This document shows positions 24,558 through 33,052 of a DNA stretch of 64,000 nt, piece after piece (position 1 is the first letter of the stretch; the number at the start of each line of letters is the position of its first letter). The DNA lies in NCBI GenBank assembly GCA_934488615.1, contig CAKSSJ010000010.1, positions 1-64,000 of the forward strand. The letters are read 5' to 3'. The notes under the pieces are model-generated. The model was not told the origin of the DNA. It saw only the letters and a list, made by a program, of their open reading frames with translations, and did no database searches. A program made the translations under genes and the position numbers. Source of the DNA: an uncultured Eubacteriales bacterium. GTDB taxonomy: Bacteria > Bacillota > Clostridia > Oscillospirales > Acutalibacteraceae.

Positions 24558-25665
24558 TTAAAAATCTCTCCTTAATTTTCTGAAAAAAACTTTTATCTTT
24601 CTGTTCTGTTATTTTGACCGAGACATCGCTTGAAGCAACAATGTCCGTTGAACCGATATAATCGCCGTTAAGGAAATACTCAACCTCGCCGACCTTATCC
24701 CCCTTTTTTACGGGAGCATAAACAAAATTATCAACGGTAACTCTTTGAATGACATTTCTTTTTTCGGTGCTGTCATATTCAAATTGCTCCGATTGAACGT
24801 CTAAGTTTTCAACATTTCCGCCAACGACGGGTATTTTGTCTGTAATATTCGGCTTTTCGACCTGCCTTTTCAGCCTTGAAAAGCCGTAATCAAGCATGAG
24901 CCTGTGGTCATTCCAATCGCTCGGCGCGTTAAGAGTAACCGCAACCAAGCCTGTGCCGTCCTTTTCCGCATAGGAAACCAGACACCGACCGCTCTTTTTG
25001 GTGAAGCCTGTTTTTATTCCGAGCGCATAGGGATAGCTGTTCAAAAGCCTGTTGTGGTTATACAAGGTTCGCTTGTAGGGCGGGTTGCCGTAGCTTACGG
25101 TTGCTTTCTTCGATGAGCAAACAGAGCGAAAAAACGGATCACTGACGGCATATCTGCCGAGAAGCGCCATATCATACGCAGTGGAATAATGCTCTTCATC
25201 GTCAAGACCCGACGGTGTGACAAAATTTGTATTTTTCATACCGATAGCCTTTGCGGTGCTGTTCATTTGCTTTACGAAGTTTTCAACATTTCCACCGAGA
25301 TAATTCGCCGTGACGTTTGCTGCGTCGTTTCCCGAAGGCAAAAGCATACCGTAAACAAGCTCCTTGAGAGATACCCTGTCACCTGCGAGAAGTCCCATTG
25401 ACGTTCCCTCAACCTGAATCATGTCTTTTGTGACAATAATTTCATCGTTGAGCCTGCCGGATTGCGAAGCAATAATCGAAGTCATTATTTTTGTTGTGCT
25501 CGCCATTGAATGACGTTTATCTGAGGCTTTTTCAAAAAGGACCTCCCCTGTCTGCTGTGAAATTACAACAGCACACTCGGCTGATATGTCCGAGCTGTCA
25601 AGCGCAGCAGAGCAAACCGTCATTGTACAAAAAACAGTCAAGAAAACTATTATTTTTTTCAGCAT
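24550..25665 (-). CDS. D-alanyl-D-alanine carboxypeptidase (DacF/DacB type)
   Basis: Serine peptidase S11 that trims peptidoglycan stem peptides, possibly in spore cortex. A signal peptide (about 1-21) precedes the active-site motifs SMASTTKIMT (Ser56, Lys59), SGND and KTG in IKTGFTKKSG. The C-terminal PBP5-type domain follows (about 275-365). The start at 25665 (ATG before LKKIIVF) has AGGTGATGG close by; longer frames lack one. Its place between ytfJ and rluB suits a DacF/DacB sporulation role, which I infer from context only. Confidence 0.9.
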   Translation of the reverse strand: MLKKIIVFLTVFCTMTVCSAALDSSDISAECAVVISQQTGEVLFEKASDKRHSMASTTKIMTSIIASQSGRLNDEIIVTKDMIQVEGTSMGLLAGDRVSLKELVYGMLLPSGNDAANVTANYLGGNVENFVKQMNSTAKAIGMKNTNFVTPSGLDDEEHYSTAYDMALLGRYAVSDPFFRSVCSSKKATVSYGNPPYKRTLYNHNRLLNSYPYALGIKTGFTKKSGRCLVSYAEKDGTGLVAVTLNAPSDWNDHRLMLDYGFSRLKRQVEKPNITDKIPVVGGNVENLDVQSEQFEYDSTEKRNVIQRVTVDNFVYAPVKKGDKVGEVEYFLNGDYIGSTDIVASSDVSVKITEQKDKSFFQKIKERFLND

Positions 25666-25713
25666 AACCATCACCTGCCATATAAAAGCTATATGCACAG
25701 GGAGGAATGTTTA

Positions 25714-26130
25714 TTATTCTTCAACAAAAACAGAATCGTCCTTGTCGTCCTTTTTATCCTTTGAAAACTTATTGACAATGTCGCCGACCTTATTGACAAC
25801 GTCGGGAACCATGCCGATAATTCTTTCTGCTGAGCTCTCGGAGCCCTCACAAATGTACTTTACGCTTACCTCTCCGTTATTGATAACAAGGAATGCAACG
25901 GGAGAAACCGTAACACCTGCTCCGCCGCCGCCGCCGAAGAGCTCCTTTGTGCCCTTGCTCGGGAAATCGGAACCGCCTGAAGCAAAGCCGTAGGTAACCT
26001 TTGAAATCGGAATAACCTTTATTCCGTCGCCTGCGTCGATGGGATCACCGACGATCGTCTGGCAATCAACCATATCCTTGATCTTATCAATGGCTGTTGC
26101 AAGAATTCCTGATGCTGACTGATCTTTCAT
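25714..26130 (-). CDS. ytfJ: YtfJ/GerW-family sporulation protein
   Basis: 138 aa. The family is made in the forespore, and in Bacillus its loss affects spore germination. Signature features: VVGDPI-like entry (TIVGDPIDAGDG), IPISKVTYGFASGGSDF, a glycine run GGGGGAG, and VTVSPVAFLVINNGEV. The C-terminus is a charged Lys/Asp tail. It follows a DUF2953 gene, mirroring Bacillus ytfI-ytfJ, and is inserted into the scpB-to-rluB segment here. Confidence 0.9.
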   Translation of the reverse strand: MKDQSASGILATAIDKIKDMVDCQTIVGDPIDAGDGIKVIPISKVTYGFASGGSDFPSKGTKELFGGGGGAGVTVSPVAFLVINNGEVSVKYICEGSESSAERIIGMVPDVVNKVGDIVNKFSKDKKDDKDDSVFVEE

Positions 26131-26162
26131 TTTTTAGTCCGCCTTTCTTTTTAAGTAACCGC

Positions 26163-26846
26163 TTATTTTTTCTCGGCAGTCACTTTATTGTTTGATGATT
26201 TATTATTTGAAATAACAACCTTTAAAAGCTGTTTCAATAAACTGAATACAAGTGCGATTCCCGCGTTAATGAGTGCACGGGGAACGAACGCCGTTTTAGT
26301 AACAAATTCAACCGTCGTTTTTTCGCCGCAGTAATCGGCAAAAACATTTACCTTATAATCCTTGACTCTCATGTTTGAGCAGATAAATCCGAGCGACGGA
26401 TAAAGACCTGAGCAAACCTTGCCGTATTTGATTGCCGTTGCCGCCGCATCTCCCTCAGTGATATGGATATCAAGATGGAATTTTTTAATTATAACGGCAC
26501 GCTTGATAAGCTTCACAGAGAAGCGTTTAAGCGCCGCAACGCAGTTGTTGATAAGCTCGATTACTCCCGATAAGCCTTGATTGTTATAAAAGGTTTTAAG
26601 AAAATTCTCTTTTTTCGGCTTTGGAGCCTCTTCCTTTTTTTCTTCGGGCTTTTCTTCTTTCTTTTCCTCCTTCGGTTTCTCTTCCTTTTTCTTCTTTTCA
26701 GGGAAAGGATAAAGATCGAATTTCAGAAACAGCCACGAGACTTTGCATCGCACTGCGTCGGTATATTCAAGATCAAGAACGACAGGAATGCTCAGAACTA
26801 TCACAAAAAAAGCAATTATTCCGAGAATTATGTATAACGCTGTCAT
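26163..26846 (-). CDS. DUF2953 membrane protein, YtfI-like
   Basis: 227 aa. An N-terminal membrane helix (about 3-25) is followed by a long Lys/Glu/Pro-rich linker (about 50-85) and a domain that resembles DUF2953 (about 105-215), with IHITEGDAAATAIKYGKVCSGLYP. A second hydrophobic patch lies near 185-205. Its adjacency to ytfJ matches the ytfI-ytfJ pair of Bacillus. Role unknown, presumably sporulation-linked. Confidence 0.8.
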   Translation of the reverse strand: MTALYIILGIIAFFVIVLSIPVVLDLEYTDAVRCKVSWLFLKFDLYPFPEKKKKEEKPKEEKKEEKPEEKKEEAPKPKKENFLKTFYNNQGLSGVIELINNCVAALKRFSVKLIKRAVIIKKFHLDIHITEGDAAATAIKYGKVCSGLYPSLGFICSNMRVKDYKVNVFADYCGEKTTVEFVTKTAFVPRALINAGIALVFSLLKQLLKVVISNNKSSNNKVTAEKK

Positions 26847-26863
26847 TCGATCACCTCCGTTGT

Positions 26864-27490
26864 TTATTCTTCTGCAACCTTGACAGGCTCGCCTGTAAGC
26901 ATTTTGTTCTCAATTATTTCTCCGTCATCAAGGTTGATTTCAAGCTGTCCGTTGATTTCCTCGCTTTTCGGAAGATCCTCATGCTCGGGAAGATCGGGCA
27001 GATCATCAAGCGTCGTAACGCAGAAGCATTTAAGAAATTCGGGCGTTGTGCCGTAAATAAGTGGCCTGCCAGGAAGCTCAAGTCTGCCTCGTTCTTCAAT
27101 TAGACCCTTTGCGATAAGCGTTCCGATAACACCTGAGCAGTCAACGCCTCGAACCTGCTCGATAAAAGCCTTTGTGACGGGCTGATTATACGCGATGACC
27201 GCAAGAACCTCAAATGCGGCTCCCGAAAGCGGTGTGTTTTTCTTTATTTCAAGCACAGCTCTGACCTTGTCGGCATATTCCTGACGTGTGCAAAGCTGAT
27301 ACATGTTATCCATTTTAACAAGACGTATACCGCTGTTGATGGAGCTGAGCGCCTCGCCTATACTGCTGAGAGCTTGCTCAACAGGTTCTTTATCACATTC
27401 AAGCGCCTGACATATTCTCTCGATTTCAAGCGGCTCACCTGCCGCAAAGAGTATTGCCTCAACGGCGCCCTGTAATTCATTCATTTTCAT
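26864..27490 (-). CDS. scpB: Segregation and condensation protein B
   Basis: Dimeric winged-helix (kite) subunit that binds ScpA in the SMC condensin complex. The first winged helix includes EAILFAAGEPLEIERI; the second contains ALEVLAVIAYNQPVTKAFIEQVRGVDCSG-like features (near 100-130). The C-terminal tail is acidic. I chose ATG 27490 (MKMNELQG), 12 nt after GGAGG; ATG 27484 is possible. It overlaps the scpA end. An upstream extension of the frame lies in scpA. Confidence 0.94.
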   Translation of the reverse strand: MKMNELQGAVEAILFAAGEPLEIERICQALECDKEPVEQALSSIGEALSSINSGIRLVKMDNMYQLCTRQEYADKVRAVLEIKKNTPLSGAAFEVLAVIAYNQPVTKAFIEQVRGVDCSGVIGTLIAKGLIEERGRLELPGRPLIYGTTPEFLKCFCVTTLDDLPDLPEHEDLPKSEEINGQLEINLDDGEIIENKMLTGEPVKVAEE

Positions 27491-28229
27491 TAGTGTAGTC
27501 GTCCTCCACGTCAAAGTTAATGTCGGAATCAATCATTTCAACCTCCAGATCATCGTCCTTTTGCGTTAAGGTAATTTTCTTATCCTTTGCAAGCGAAAGA
27601 ATCGCGAGGAAGGTCGCAACCATTTCCGAACGGGATTCGGCCTTTTCAAAGAAAGCGACAAAGCGCTGTTTTTTCTTTCTGAAAAGACTTCCCATAATGT
27701 AGCTGACACGTTCTCTTATGGGAACGATCTTGTGCGCTACTATACCCGAAAAAGCCTCGATCGGCGGCGGAAGATTGCGCTTTCCCCTGCCGACGGCATT
27801 GATATATGCTTTCAAAAGCTCAATTGGCTGATGCAGACGAGTGTATGTCATATCGGGCGGAAATTTTTCGGGCTTTCTTGAATACTGGTCAAAGCCGTCA
27901 GCCTGTGCGGCCAATTTCTTCGCCATTATCTGACAGTCCTGATATTCCAAAAGCTCACCCTGAAGCTCCTTTTTCAGCTCGTCTGCCTCCTCCTCGTGCA
28001 CAGGAAGAAGCGAAACCGTTTTGATATAGATAAGCCGAGCCGCCATTTCGAGGAACTCACTGGCAACCTCCATGTCCTCCTCTTTCATCTGACGTACATA
28101 GTCGAGATACTGTTCGACAAGAAGAAGAATCGGAATATCGTTTATATCAATTTTGTGCTTGCTTATCAGGTGCAGGAGCAGATCCAGAGGACCCTCGAAC
28201 ACATCAAGCTTGTATGATATTGCTTCCAT
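27477..28229 (-). CDS. scpA: Segregation and condensation protein A
   Basis: Kleisin subunit that bridges the SMC heads. The N-terminal signature VFEGPLDLLLHLISKHKIDI is at 9-28, followed by the helical segment binding SMC and a C-terminal winged helix with VATFLAILSLAKDKKI. 250 aa is normal. It lies in the order M50 protease, scpA, scpB, a common arrangement in Firmicutes. smc itself is not in the window. Confidence 0.95.
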   Translation of the reverse strand: MEAISYKLDVFEGPLDLLLHLISKHKIDINDIPILLLVEQYLDYVRQMKEEDMEVASEFLEMAARLIYIKTVSLLPVHEEEADELKKELQGELLEYQDCQIMAKKLAAQADGFDQYSRKPEKFPPDMTYTRLHQPIELLKAYINAVGRGKRNLPPPIEAFSGIVAHKIVPIRERVSYIMGSLFRKKKQRFVAFFEKAESRSEMVATFLAILSLAKDKKITLTQKDDDLEVEMIDSDINFDVEDDYTNENE

Positions 28230-28240
28230 GCTTTCACCTT

Positions 28241-28921
28241 TTAAAATATCGAATAGAATAATTGATCAAATCCGTTGTAAATCAGTCCCGATAACAACGA
28301 AAGCGGCCTTGAAAGAAGCCCTGTAAAGAGTAATATCAGCATTCCGATCATGATATATCTTTCGTATTTCATAATACCGAAATAATATTTGCTCGGAAGA
28401 ATTGCAAAAAGAATCCTTGAACCGTCAAGCGGCGGAATAGGAATCAAATTGAAAACGGCAAGGTTGATATTGATCATTGCCGAATACTGAAAGAAAATGT
28501 TCAAAGCCAAAACTGCCGTTGTCATTGAATTTACGGTCTTTGACGCGATATAAAGAACAACATATTTCATCAAAACCGAGAGAAATCCGAATATCAGATT
28601 AGAAATCGGACCCGCGAGAGCGATGAGCGCCATGGCAAGCTTTTTATTTTTCAGCTTTGTGTTGCGAACATTGACGGGAACGGGCTTTGCATAGCCGAAG
28701 CCGACAAGCAAAATCATCACCGCGCCCAGGATGTCAATATGTGCCATTGGGTTAAGCGTAAGTCTGCCGCTGAGTCTCGCCGTCTGATCGCCGAGCTTTG
28801 TTGCAATCAGCGCATGAGCATATTCATGAATAGGCATAACGCAGAAAACTACAAACGCACTGACGCAAAATTCCATAAATATAGTCAGCGCATTGCCGCC
28901 TCTTAATAAATCAAGTAACAT
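28241..28921 (-). CDS. Site-2-type M50 membrane metalloprotease
   Basis: Polytopic membrane protease of the short M50 family found beside scpAB in many Clostridia and Bacilli. The zinc motif HEYAH is at 32-36 in the first helix, and the second zinc ligand motif appears as LDGSRI within IPIPPLDGSRI (family NPxDG). About five or six membrane helices. 226 aa. The substrate is unknown, as no sigma-factor partner lies near. Confidence 0.88.
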   Translation of the reverse strand: MLLDLLRGGNALTIFMEFCVSAFVVFCVMPIHEYAHALIATKLGDQTARLSGRLTLNPMAHIDILGAVMILLVGFGYAKPVPVNVRNTKLKNKKLAMALIALAGPISNLIFGFLSVLMKYVVLYIASKTVNSMTTAVLALNIFFQYSAMININLAVFNLIPIPPLDGSRILFAILPSKYYFGIMKYERYIMIGMLILLFTGLLSRPLSLLSGLIYNGFDQLFYSIF

Positions 28922-28936
28922 ATTATTTCTCCCAAT

Positions 28937-29842
28937 TTATATTGTTGCGATTACTCCTCTCGGAAGTCTGCTGTAATCATTGTAGGCTTTAACTGACGTT
29001 GCGGCATCAGAGAAAAGCTCGCAAATATATTCTGTCTGATCCTCGGCACATTCAACGGCTATCATGCCGCCTTTTTTGATGCGTTTTATCCAATCAGAGG
29101 CTATTACTCGGTAAAAATCGTAACCTTCCTCGCCGCCGTCAAGCGCCATTTTCGGCTCTTTTTTTACCTCTGTTTGCAGGCTTTCCATATCTCCCGAGCG
29201 TATATACGGCGGATTCGATAGAATCAGATCGGGAACGATTTCAGAAAGGAGCGTGTTATCAAAAATATCGCCCTTGATCGCCTTAACATTCTGAGCATTG
29301 TTAAGCTCAATATTTTTCAGAAGGTATTCGAAGGCATCATCGGATTTTTCGATCGCATAGACCGTTGAATCGGGGCAAAATTCAGCAACGCTGATTGCTA
29401 TACAGCCGCTTCCCGAGCATAAATCGAAAACAATCGGATTTTCTTTGCCTTTTAAAAATTCAATTGCAAACTCAACGAGCATTTCCGTCTCGGGACGAGG
29501 TATCAAAACACCCTTGCCAACCTTAAAGGGAAGCCCCATGAACTCCCATTCTCCGAGAAGATATTGGAGCGGTTCGCCCTCGGTACGCTCTTGAACGATG
29601 CGTACAAATTGCTTGTACTCCTCATCATTCAATATTGAATTTGTCTCTTCTACAGCGTCGTTGAACATGGCGGGTATATTTAAATACAATCCGCGTTTAA
29701 CATGCTCGGCGATGCATTTTGATTCAAATTCCGCATCTTCTTTTCCTGCTTTGCGAAGCTCGTCCGCACCGCTTTTCATAACTTCCAAAATAGTTTTAGT
29801 CTTTATCTTCTTCTGATTCGTCGTTGGTTTCTTCTTGTACAT
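28937..29842 (-). CDS. prmC: Release factor glutamine methyltransferase
   Basis: PrmC (HemK) methylates the GGQ glutamine of release factors. An N-terminal helical bundle (about 20-100) precedes the SAM site FDLCSGSGCIAI and the catalytic motif NPPYI. The start is uncertain: ATG 29842 gives a lysine-rich extension overlapping the DUF1385 gene by 47 bp and has AAGGA 12 nt upstream. The family homology begins around TILEVMKSG, so Met22 (29779) is an alternative. Pairing with a DUF1385 gene is common in Clostridia. Confidence 0.92.
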   Translation of the reverse strand: MYKKKPTTNQKKIKTKTILEVMKSGADELRKAGKEDAEFESKCIAEHVKRGLYLNIPAMFNDAVEETNSILNDEEYKQFVRIVQERTEGEPLQYLLGEWEFMGLPFKVGKGVLIPRPETEMLVEFAIEFLKGKENPIVFDLCSGSGCIAISVAEFCPDSTVYAIEKSDDAFEYLLKNIELNNAQNVKAIKGDIFDNTLLSEIVPDLILSNPPYIRSGDMESLQTEVKKEPKMALDGGEEGYDFYRVIASDWIKRIKKGGMIAVECAEDQTEYICELFSDAATSVKAYNDYSRLPRGVIATI

Positions 29843-30797
29843 CGTTTATATTTTCCTTCTCCCAGCCGAGCGAAACCTTAAGCGAGGCAATGCCGACTTC
29901 AATAATATCATCTGTAGGTTCTTTTGTTGTTATTCTCTGCATCCAAAGTCCAGGTGCGGAAATTATCTTTGTGAAAAGATTATTCTTCTTTCCTGCAAGA
30001 CGGATGGCTTCATAGCCGATGCTCATTATTATCGGCAGGATAAGAATTTTAATAACCATCCAGAGCGCCTTATACTCGCGCACACCCGGGAAAATCATGA
30101 CAACAATCGTTGAAACAAGAATGCTTATAACGAGCGTCAGGAAGATGAAGCTCGTTCCGCATCTCGGATGAAAGCGGCACTGCTTTCTGACGTTTTCGAC
30201 AGTCAGCTCAAGCCCGTTTTCGTAGCAGAAAATGGACTTATGCTCCGCTCCGTGATACATAAAAAGCCGTTTGATATCGCCCATCAAGGATACAGCCCAC
30301 ATATAGGTGATGAATATTATTATTCTCATCACGCCCTCAATGGCAGGCTTCCAAACATTGCTGTCTACATTTCGAAGTATGAGATCGGCAACCTGGCTCG
30401 GAAGCCACATAAACAAGAAAAATGCAAGCGCAAAGCCGATAATACCTGAAATAATTCCGATGACCGTCATCATTTTCGGTCCGAAATGATCGGTGAGCCA
30501 GCGGTCAAGCTTAGACATTTCCTCTGTTCCGTCGTCCTCTATCGCAGTCGTTTTTTCAGCCGACTCCATAAGACATTTGTAACCGAAAATCATCTGCTCA
30601 ACAAAGCTGATAGGACCTCTGATAAACGGTATCCTCGCAAATTTATACTTATCTCTGAGGAAATGTGCTTCCTTAAGCTGAGTTTCAATTTTTCCGTCAG
30701 GCAGTCTCAGCGCCATTGCAACACCCTTCGGGCCGTTCATCATGACGCCCTCCATGAGTGCCTGTCCGCCGACGCTGATTTTATTCTCTTCAGGCAT
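29796..30797 (-). CDS. DUF1385 membrane protein, YqhQ-like
   Basis: Integral membrane protein of about 333 aa with the strong family opening GGQALMEGVMMNGP, the central block YHGAEHKSIFCYENG, and HPRCGTSFIFLTL. Five or so membrane helices between 115 and 290. The acidic C-terminal tail is Glu/Asp-rich. The ATG at 30797 is 9 nt after GGAGG; ATG 30803 is too close. It overlaps the histidine kinase stop. Function unknown; conserved beside prmC. Confidence 0.88.
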   Translation of the reverse strand: MPEENKISVGGQALMEGVMMNGPKGVAMALRLPDGKIETQLKEAHFLRDKYKFARIPFIRGPISFVEQMIFGYKCLMESAEKTTAIEDDGTEEMSKLDRWLTDHFGPKMMTVIGIISGIIGFALAFFLFMWLPSQVADLILRNVDSNVWKPAIEGVMRIIIFITYMWAVSLMGDIKRLFMYHGAEHKSIFCYENGLELTVENVRKQCRFHPRCGTSFIFLTLVISILVSTIVVMIFPGVREYKALWMVIKILILPIIMSIGYEAIRLAGKKNNLFTKIISAPGLWMQRITTKEPTDDIIEVGIASLKVSLGWEKENINDVQEETNDESEEDKD

Positions 30798-32310
30798 CTT
30801 CATTTACCTCCATAGCTTTTTTCTCATTTTCTGCGGCGATCGCCGCGTCGATATCCCATGCGTCGTCAAGCTCAACATGGTCAATATCAAAGCATATCGT
30901 AACAGTTGTTCCCTGACCGAGAACGCTGTCTATATCAAATGTTCCGTGATGAAGCCGAACTATTTCATCAACAACGGCAAGTCCGATTCCCGAGCCGTGA
31001 ACAGTCATGTTCGTCTTATAGAATTTTTCCTTAACATGCGGAAGATCTTCAGCAGAAATTCCGCAGCCTGTATCGGAAATTATAATTGTTATTCTGTCGT
31101 CCTTTATCTCTGTAGAAACAACGATTTTTCCGCCCTGCTTTGTGTATTTCAAGGCATTGTCGAGAATATTAACAAAGACCTGCTTTATTCTGTCGGGGTC
31201 GCCGTCCATCGGCGCGGGAAGATTCGGCGCGTTGTAAACAAGATCAATGCCCTCACGCATTGCTCTGTCCTTAAATGCAAAAACCGTTTCGTCAAGCTCT
31301 GCAAGAATGTCCATTTTTTCGTTTTTGAGAACCATTCTTCCGCTTTGCATTCTGGAAAAATCGAGAAGCTCCTCAACGATTCCGTTAAGCCTTGAGGATT
31401 CGCTGATAATAACATTCATACCGCGCTTGGTAAGGTTGGGGTCTGTATCGCCGATCTGCAACAGTGTCTCTCCCCAGCCCTTGATAGCTGTGAGCGGTGT
31501 TCTTAATTCATGGGAAACGGTTGAAATGAAGTCATTTTTAATTTTATCCGAGGTCTTGATCTTTTCAGCCATTTCGTTGATCGTATTGCAAAGCTGACCG
31601 ATCTCATCCTTGTATAAATAATGGTCGATTCGTGCGTCGTAATTTCCGTCGGCAATCATTTTTGCTGTATCGCAGACCTCCTGAACAGGGCGCACGATTG
31701 AGCTTATAAATACCGAGCCTGAAATGACGAGCAAAAGAACAAGAAGCAGGAAAACAAGGAAAATTATGAAATACCATGTTGCTATCTGGTCGTCAACCTC
31801 AACAAGCGAGATCATGTATCTGACTGAGCCGACCTGATTATTTTCCGCGTCGGTTATAATTTTTGTCAAAGCGATGACCTTTTCGCCCGTAGAGTTTTTG
31901 CCTATCCAAACGGAATGCTTGGTTTTGTTTGTCATCGCATCCTCGTATTCGGGAATTTTGACCTTATCGGCAACGGGAAATCCGCTCGAAGAAATAAACA
32001 CATTTCCGTATCGGTCGAGCACCCACACCTCTACAGATGATTTGTCGGAAAAATCGCTTATATATTCGCGTGCGCCTTTCTCAAAAACCGCTTCATCCGT
32101 TGTGGCATAGTTTTCAAAATAAACATCGACTATACCGTTGGCATAGGATGCGATTTTTCTTTCGGCGGTTGCGTAGTAGTATGAATGAATAAAATATGCG
32201 GCGGCAACACAGATGATGAGAAGAACTGCGACGATGATCGTTGAGGTCTGAGCCAGCCAACGTCTTGTAAGTCCGCCCTTAAAATTCAGCTTAACCTTAT
32301 TTTTTTTCAT
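30790..32310 (-). CDS. Sensor histidine kinase
   Basis: Membrane-bound kinase with two transmembrane helices (about 20-42 and 172-195) enclosing an extracytoplasmic sensor domain with a Cache/PAS-like look (VLDRYGNVFISSSG). HAMP follows (about 196-250), then HisKA with the phospho-acceptor in SHELRTPLTAIKGWGE and HATPase with NALKYT, DTGCGIS and GSGIGLAVV. The start at 32310 has AGAGGTG 6 nt upstream. Partner response regulator lies 34 bp upstream, and a lipoprotein with calcium-type repeats before that. The signal is unknown. Confidence 0.93.
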   Translation of the reverse strand: MKKNKVKLNFKGGLTRRWLAQTSTIIVAVLLIICVAAAYFIHSYYYATAERKIASYANGIVDVYFENYATTDEAVFEKGAREYISDFSDKSSVEVWVLDRYGNVFISSSGFPVADKVKIPEYEDAMTNKTKHSVWIGKNSTGEKVIALTKIITDAENNQVGSVRYMISLVEVDDQIATWYFIIFLVFLLLVLLLVISGSVFISSIVRPVQEVCDTAKMIADGNYDARIDHYLYKDEIGQLCNTINEMAEKIKTSDKIKNDFISTVSHELRTPLTAIKGWGETLLQIGDTDPNLTKRGMNVIISESSRLNGIVEELLDFSRMQSGRMVLKNEKMDILAELDETVFAFKDRAMREGIDLVYNAPNLPAPMDGDPDRIKQVFVNILDNALKYTKQGGKIVVSTEIKDDRITIIISDTGCGISAEDLPHVKEKFYKTNMTVHGSGIGLAVVDEIVRLHHGTFDIDSVLGQGTTVTICFDIDHVELDDAWDIDAAIAAENEKKAMEVNEDA

Positions 32311-32344
32311 CTGTATCACCTCTTTTCATTTAATTATGTATCAA

Positions 32345-33052
32345 TCAGATCCAAACGTAGCCGTAGCCCCATCTTGTCAGAAGATGCTTGGGATTCGACG
32401 GATCGGGTTCGATTTTTTTTCGAATTCTTCTGATGTTTACGTCAACAATTTTTTCTTCGCCGAAATATTCCGTTCCCCAGACATGGTTAAGAATATCGGT
32501 ACGGCTGAGATTTGTACCCTGATTACGGAAAAAGTATTCAAGAATCTGGAATTCAACCTGCGTAACGTCGATTTTTCTTCCGTTGCAGGTAAGAACCCTG
32601 CTTTTGCAATCAAGTCTGAAATCGCCGGAGGTGATAATATTTTCGTCATTTTCATCCTGAGCGTTTTTAGCTGACGATGACACACGTCTTGCGAGTGCGT
32701 CAACTCTTGCGGTAAACTCTGAGGGTGAAAACGGCTTTGTAACATAATCGTCGGCGCCGAGAAGCAAGCCGTTTACCTTATCCATTTCCTGGGTTTTAGC
32801 GGTAAGCATCATAATTCCTATGTTATTGCTCATAGCGCGGAGCTTTTTGCACAGCTCAAGACCGTCCATTCTCGGCATCATAATGTCAAGTACGGCAATG
32901 GAAATTCCGTCCGCGTCAAGCTTGTATTTTTCGTAGGCGTCAAGTCCGTCAAAGGCTTCAACGACCTCGTAGCCTGCCCTCTTGAGGTTGATCACGATAA
33001 ATTCGCGTATGGTTTCTTCGTCCTCGGCAACAAGGATCTTTACAGGTTTCAT
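32345..33052 (-). CDS. OmpR-family response regulator
   Basis: Receiver domain (1-120) with acidic pocket AEDEE (9-13), the phospho-acceptor Asp near 56 in VLDIMMPRMDG and Lys in VTKPFSPSE. The C-terminal winged helix (about 140-235) is of OmpR/PhoB type with NIRRIRKKIEPDP. 235 aa. Overlaps the lipoprotein gene by 4 bp and works with the kinase that follows. Confidence 0.94.
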   Translation of the reverse strand: MKPVKILVAEDEETIREFIVINLKRAGYEVVEAFDGLDAYEKYKLDADGISIAVLDIMMPRMDGLELCKKLRAMSNNIGIMMLTAKTQEMDKVNGLLLGADDYVTKPFSPSEFTARVDALARRVSSSAKNAQDENDENIITSGDFRLDCKSRVLTCNGRKIDVTQVEFQILEYFFRNQGTNLSRTDILNHVWGTEYFGEEKIVDVNIRRIRKKIEPDPSNPKHLLTRWGYGYVWI